Below are positions 61,104-64,000 of a DNA stretch of 64,000 nt, piece by piece. The notes beneath the pieces were generated by a model. It was not told the origin of the DNA. It was given only the letters and a program-made list of their open reading frames with translations, and did not search any database. The position numbers and the translations under genes are program-made. Source of the DNA: Streptomyces sp. XY006 (GTDB lineage: Bacteria; Actinomycetota; Actinomycetes; Streptomycetales; Streptomycetaceae); assembly GCF_002237655.1 (NCBI RefSeq), contig NZ_NOKT01000010.1:62001-126000 (forward strand), in the 5' to 3' direction. The first letter of the stretch is position 1, and each line of letters begins with the position of its first letter.

Positions 61104-61691
61104 ATGGCCAAGACCAGTACGACGACCCAGGGGCTGCGGGCGGCGATCGAGCGCAGCGGCTACTACCCGGCCCTCGTGGCCGAGGCGGTGGAGGCCGCCG
61201 TGGGCGGCGAGCCCATCCGGTCGTACCTGGTCCACCAGGAGACGACGTTCGACCAGAACGAGGTGCGCCGGCACGTGACGGTGCTCGTCCTCACGGACCA
61301 CCGTTTCATCGTCAGCCACACCGACGAGCAGGCCGCCGACAGCACGTCCCCGACGCCGTACGCCACGACGTCCACGGAGTCCGTGAAGATCGGCCGCATC
61401 TCCTCGATCGTGGTCAGCCGCGTGGTCGCCAACCCGGAGTCGTACAAGCCGGGCACCCTGCCCCGCGAGGTGGTGCTCACCATCGGCTGGGGCGCCGTCT
61501 CCCGCATCGATCTGGAGCCGGCCGCCTGCGGCGACCCCAACTGCGAAGCGGACCACGGCTACACCGGCAACTCCACGGCCGACGACCTCAGCCTGCGCGT
61601 CAGCGAGGCCGGCGACGGACCGGAGACGGTGCGCCAGGCGCTCGACTTCGCGCAGGCCCTCTCCGAGGCGACCGCGGACAGCGCCCGCTGA
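61104..61691 (+). CDS. DUF5998 family protein
   Basis: 195 residues from ATG 61104 (MAKTSTTTQGLRAAIERSG), 7 nt after TAGGAT and without Shine-Dalgarno. Conserved actinobacterial protein with a beta-rich core: SYLVHQETTFDQNEVRRHVTVLVLTDHRFIVSHTDE, VVLTIGWGAVSRIDLEPAACGDPNCEADHGYTG, and a helical end. CGDPNC..DHGY may bind a metal. Unknown function. It overlaps the following phosphatase gene by one base (TGATG), so the two are made together. Confidence 0.87.
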   Translation: MAKTSTTTQGLRAAIERSGYYPALVAEAVEAAVGGEPIRSYLVHQETTFDQNEVRRHVTVLVLTDHRFIVSHTDEQAADSTSPTPYATTSTESVKIGRISSIVVSRVVANPESYKPGTLPREVVLTIGWGAVSRIDLEPAACGDPNCEADHGYTGNSTADDLSLRVSEAGDGPETVRQALDFAQALSEATADSAR

Positions 61692-62887
61692 TGGCACAGC
61701 CGAAGACGGCCTGGGACCACCACCCCGAACCGCTCGCCGTGGCCTCCGCACCGACCCCCGAGTACGGCAGCGGCTCCCTCGCCGACCTGCTGCCCACGCT
61801 GGCCGCCGGGCTGGGCGTGCCCGGCATGACCGCCGCGATCCCCGAGCTGACCCCGGCCGACCGGAACTGCGTGTTCCTGATCGACGGCCTCGGCTGGGAG
61901 CAGCTGAAGGCGCATCCCGAGGACGCCCCGTTCATGACGTCCCTGCTCGCGACCTCGCGCGGCGGCACCGGACGTCCGCTCACCGCCGGCTACCCGGCGA
62001 CCACGGCGACCTCCCTGGCCTCCGTCGGCACCGGCCTGCCGCCCGGCGCGCACGGCCTGCCCGGCTACACCGTGCGCAACCCCGACACCGGCGAGCTGAT
62101 GAACCAGCTGCGCTGGCAGCCCTGGACCCCGCCCGGCCCCTGGCAGCCGTACCCGACTGTCTTCCAGCTGGCCCACGAGGCCGGTGTGCACGCCGCGCAG
62201 GTGTCCTCCCCGACCTTCGAGAACACCCCGCTCACCCGGGTGGCGCTCAGTGGCGGAACGTTCCTGGGGCGGCTGACCGGCGAGGAGCGGATGGACCTGG
62301 CGGCCGGGCAACTGGCCGCCGGCGACCGCTCCCTGGTCTACACGTACTTCGCCGAGGTCGACGGCGCCGGCCACCGCTTCGGCGTCGACTCCGACGCCTG
62401 GCGCGGCCAGCTCATGTACGCCGACCGCCTGGTCCAGCGCCTCGCGGAGCAACTGCCCCCGCGCAGCGCCCTCTACGTCACCGCCGACCACGGCATGATC
62501 GACGTGCCCTTCGGCGAGCAGCACCGCATCGACTTCGACGAGGACTGGGAGCTCAGCGCCGGCGTCGCCCTGCTCGGCGGCGAGGGCCGCGCCCGGCACG
62601 TCTACGCGGTACCGGGCGCCGCGAACGACGTGCTGACCTGCTGGCGCGAGGTGCTCGGCGAGCAGTTCTGGGTCGCCTCCCGCGACCAGGCCATCGAGGC
62701 GGGCTGGTTCGGCCCGCACATCGACGCCCGGGTCTACGACCGGATCGGGGACGTGGTCGCCGCCGCGCGCGACGACGTCCTGCTCATCGCCTCCGAGCGG
62801 GAGCCCAAGGAGTCGGCGATGGTCGGCAACCACGGTTCGATGACCCCCGCCGAGCAGCTGGTCCCCCTGCTCGAAGTACGCTCCTGA
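61691..62887 (+). CDS. Alkaline-phosphatase-superfamily phosphodiesterase/pyrophosphatase
   Basis: 398 residues. All metal ligands of the nucleotide pyrophosphatase/phosphodiesterase branch can be found: Asp65 (VFLIDGLGW), nucleophile Thr in GYPATTATSLA, DGAGHRFG (Asp and His), YVTADHGMID (Asp-His) and GNHGSM (His). It should hydrolyse phosphomono- or diesters, possibly nucleotides. No signal peptide, so it is cytoplasmic. Coupled to the DUF5998 gene by a TGATG overlap and followed after 43 bp by tdk. Confidence 0.92.
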   Translation: MAQPKTAWDHHPEPLAVASAPTPEYGSGSLADLLPTLAAGLGVPGMTAAIPELTPADRNCVFLIDGLGWEQLKAHPEDAPFMTSLLATSRGGTGRPLTAGYPATTATSLASVGTGLPPGAHGLPGYTVRNPDTGELMNQLRWQPWTPPGPWQPYPTVFQLAHEAGVHAAQVSSPTFENTPLTRVALSGGTFLGRLTGEERMDLAAGQLAAGDRSLVYTYFAEVDGAGHRFGVDSDAWRGQLMYADRLVQRLAEQLPPRSALYVTADHGMIDVPFGEQHRIDFDEDWELSAGVALLGGEGRARHVYAVPGAANDVLTCWREVLGEQFWVASRDQAIEAGWFGPHIDARVYDRIGDVVAAARDDVLLIASEREPKESAMVGNHGSMTPAEQLVPLLEVRS

Positions 62888-62930
62888 GACCGCACGCCGA
62901 TCCCTTCCGCCGAAAGGTGCTCAACCCCCC

Positions 62931-63581
62931 ATGCCCGAGCTGGTGTTCTTCTCCGGAACGATGGACTGCGGGAAGTCGACGCTGGCTCTCCAGATCGAGC
63001 ACAACCGCTCGGCGCGCGGACTGCAGGGCATGATCTTCTCCCGGGATGACCGCGCCGGCCACGGCAAGCTGTCCTCACGGCTCGGCCTGGTCACGGACGC
63101 CGTGGAGGTCGAGGACGGGCAGGACCTGTACGCCTACCTCGTCGACCACCTCTCCCAGGGCGGCCGGGCCGACTACGTCATCGCCGACGAGGCGCAGTTC
63201 CTCGCCCCCGAGCAGATCGACCAACTCGCCCGCGTGGTCGACGACCTGGGCCTGGACGTGTACGCCTTCGGCATCACGACCGACTTCCGCTCCAAGCTGT
63301 TCCCGGGCTCCCAGCGGCTGGTGGAGCTGGCCGACCGGGTCGAGGTGCTCCAGGTCGAGGCCCTGTGCTGGTGCGGCGCACGCGCCACGCACAACGCCCG
63401 CACGATAGGCGGCGTCATGGTCGTCGAGGGCGCCCAGGTGGTCGTCGGCGACGTCACCCGCTCCGCCGACGAGGTCGGCTACGAGGTGCTGTGCCGCCGC
63501 CACCACCGCCGCCGCATGACCGCGGCGACGGCCCGCGCGGCGGCCCTGTCCCCGGACGTCCTGCCGGTCACGTCCGCCTGA
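62931..63581 (+). CDS. tdk: Thymidine kinase
   Basis: 216 residues, type II thymidine kinase for dTMP salvage. Walker A GTMDCGKST (9-17), catalytic DEAQF (about 85-89), FGITTDFRSKLFPGS, and a structural zinc site made by CWCG and CRRHH. AAAGG lies 14 nt upstream. Downstream of the phosphatase in the same orientation; nucleotide metabolism may link the two. Confidence 0.96.
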   Translation: MPELVFFSGTMDCGKSTLALQIEHNRSARGLQGMIFSRDDRAGHGKLSSRLGLVTDAVEVEDGQDLYAYLVDHLSQGGRADYVIADEAQFLAPEQIDQLARVVDDLGLDVYAFGITTDFRSKLFPGSQRLVELADRVEVLQVEALCWCGARATHNARTIGGVMVVEGAQVVVGDVTRSADEVGYEVLCRRHHRRRMTAATARAAALSPDVLPVTSA

Positions 63582-63687
63582 CCGCCTGACTGCTTGACCG
63601 CTTGACCGTCCGACCGCCCTGCCGGGCAGCGGCCCGGTGGCAGGGTCCCGGTGGCGGTGTCCCGGTGGCGGGGTCCCGGTGGCAGGG
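63578..63687. repeat. Two tandem repeats after tdk: 8-bp x5 across the stop codon and 14-bp x4
   Basis: CTGACCGC-type units with period 8 at 63578-63617; the first contains the tdk TGA. Then TCCCGGTGGCGGGG-type units with period 14 at 63632-63687. No gene in the gap. Confidence 0.82.
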
Positions 63688-63702
63688 GCCTGGCGGCGTC
63701 CG

Positions 63703-64000
63703 TCAGTCCGGCCGCTGCAGCAGCGCGAACCGCGCTCCCTCCGGATCCGCCACCGCCGCCACGCGCCCCTGCGGGGTGTCGCGCACCGGCTTCAGGACGG
63801 TCCCGCCCAGGTGGACGAGGTGGTCCAGGGCGTCCCCGACGTCGTCGACCTGGAAGTACGTCACCCAGTGCGGCCCCCGGTCGCGGGGCAGCGACTGTCC
63901 CATTCCGTGCACGCCCGCGACGGGCCGGCCGCCGAGCTGCAGGGTGACGTAGTCGAAGTCGGCGGAGACGACCGGCTCCTCCTCGTAGCCGAACACCGTC
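63703..64000 (-). CDS. VOC (glyoxalase/dioxygenase-like) family protein, C-terminal part
   Basis: Runs off the right edge; the frame is open to 64000. The visible 99 residues contain VFGYEEEPVVSADFDYVTLQLGGRPVAGVHGMG, then HWVTYFQVDDVGDALDHLVHLGGTVLKPVRDTPQGRVAAVADPEGARFALLQ, the beta-alpha-beta-beta-beta pattern of a VOC half-domain. Members bind a metal and act on small molecules or sequester antibiotics; the substrate cannot be told. The internal GTG at 63996 is in frame but the gene very likely starts outside. Confidence 0.85.
   Translation of the reverse strand, partial: TVFGYEEEPVVSADFDYVTLQLGGRPVAGVHGMGQSLPRDRGPHWVTYFQVDDVGDALDHLVHLGGTVLKPVRDTPQGRVAAVADPEGARFALLQRPD

Overview
This is a high-GC (about 70%) actinobacterial chromosome segment, almost certainly Streptomyces. 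The evidence is the strong G/C bias at third codon positions, frequent GTG starts, the principal sigma factor HrdB next to the sporulation regulator WhiH, and a gene order that, from memory, follows the S. coelicolor core block around SCO5799-SCO5845. It reads as conserved core chromosome. I see no insertion sequence, prophage, tRNA, rRNA or CRISPR array.

Layout. 1-5.2 kb: the start of a divergent lipoprotein gene, then a three-gene NIS-type siderophore locus (class III aminotransferase-like protein, IucA/IucC synthetase, GNAT acyltransferase). 5.3-13 kb: a DNA-damage and nucleotide block with a DinG/XPD-type helicase, lexA, and the nrdR-nrdJ operon. 13-16 kb: a TerD-family protein, a YdbC-like protein, a histidine phosphatase and an ADP-ribosylglycohydrolase. 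16.5-19 kb: a drug-efflux MFS gene and its divergent TetR regulator, with two near-identical 20-bp palindromes between them. 18.9-31.9 kb: rnhB, two small unknown proteins, a RecQ helicase fused to a phosphoribosyltransferase domain, a DUF4192 protein, a debranching-enzyme paralogue that has lost its catalytic motifs, an NrtR-type Nudix regulator and a fused ABC transporter. 32-39 kb: whiH, hrdB, a trypsin-like protease, a small Cys/His protein and parE. 39-47.5 kb: a carboxylate-related island with a DUF485/sodium symporter pair, a CitA/DcuS-type two-component system, a Suc_Fer-type iron-sulfur protein under an apparent iron box, and two divergent citrate synthase homologues, one fused to a helix-turn-helix. 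47.5-52.5 kb: two small unknowns, a CobW GTPase and parC. 52.6-64 kb: a catalytic/non-catalytic M16 peptidase pair, a c-di-AMP riboswitch with an M23 cell-wall hydrolase, a GntR regulator, ptsH, an acyl-CoA-synthetase/GNAT protein acetyltransferase, a DUF5998 protein, an alkaline-phosphatase-superfamily enzyme, tdk, and the end of a VOC protein.

Themes. (1) Genome maintenance recurs: lexA with its own SOS box, class II ribonucleotide reductase with paired NrdR boxes, RNase HII, two helicases and both topoisomerase IV subunits. Three genes (helicase at 5584, acetyltransferase at 58129, DUF5998 gene at 61104) carry an upstream motif resembling the LexA-independent RecA-NDp/PafBC damage promoter. 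(2) Several proteins look like degenerate enzymes kept as intact reading frames: the aminotransferase (Glu in place of the PLP lysine, PLP-stacking loop missing), the debranching-enzyme paralogue, the ABC ATPase and the second M16 subunit. (3) Many genes start 6-9 nt after a TANNNT box, which suggests leaderless or near-leaderless transcripts. (4) Short tandem repeats sit at gene ends, in three cases duplicating the stop codon of the preceding gene. The best candidates for undescribed biology are the aminotransferase-like pseudoenzyme in the siderophore locus, the RecQ-phosphoribosyltransferase fusion, the inactive debranching-enzyme paralogue, and the citrate-synthase/HTH fusion facing its paralogue across a shared TTGAC-rich region.
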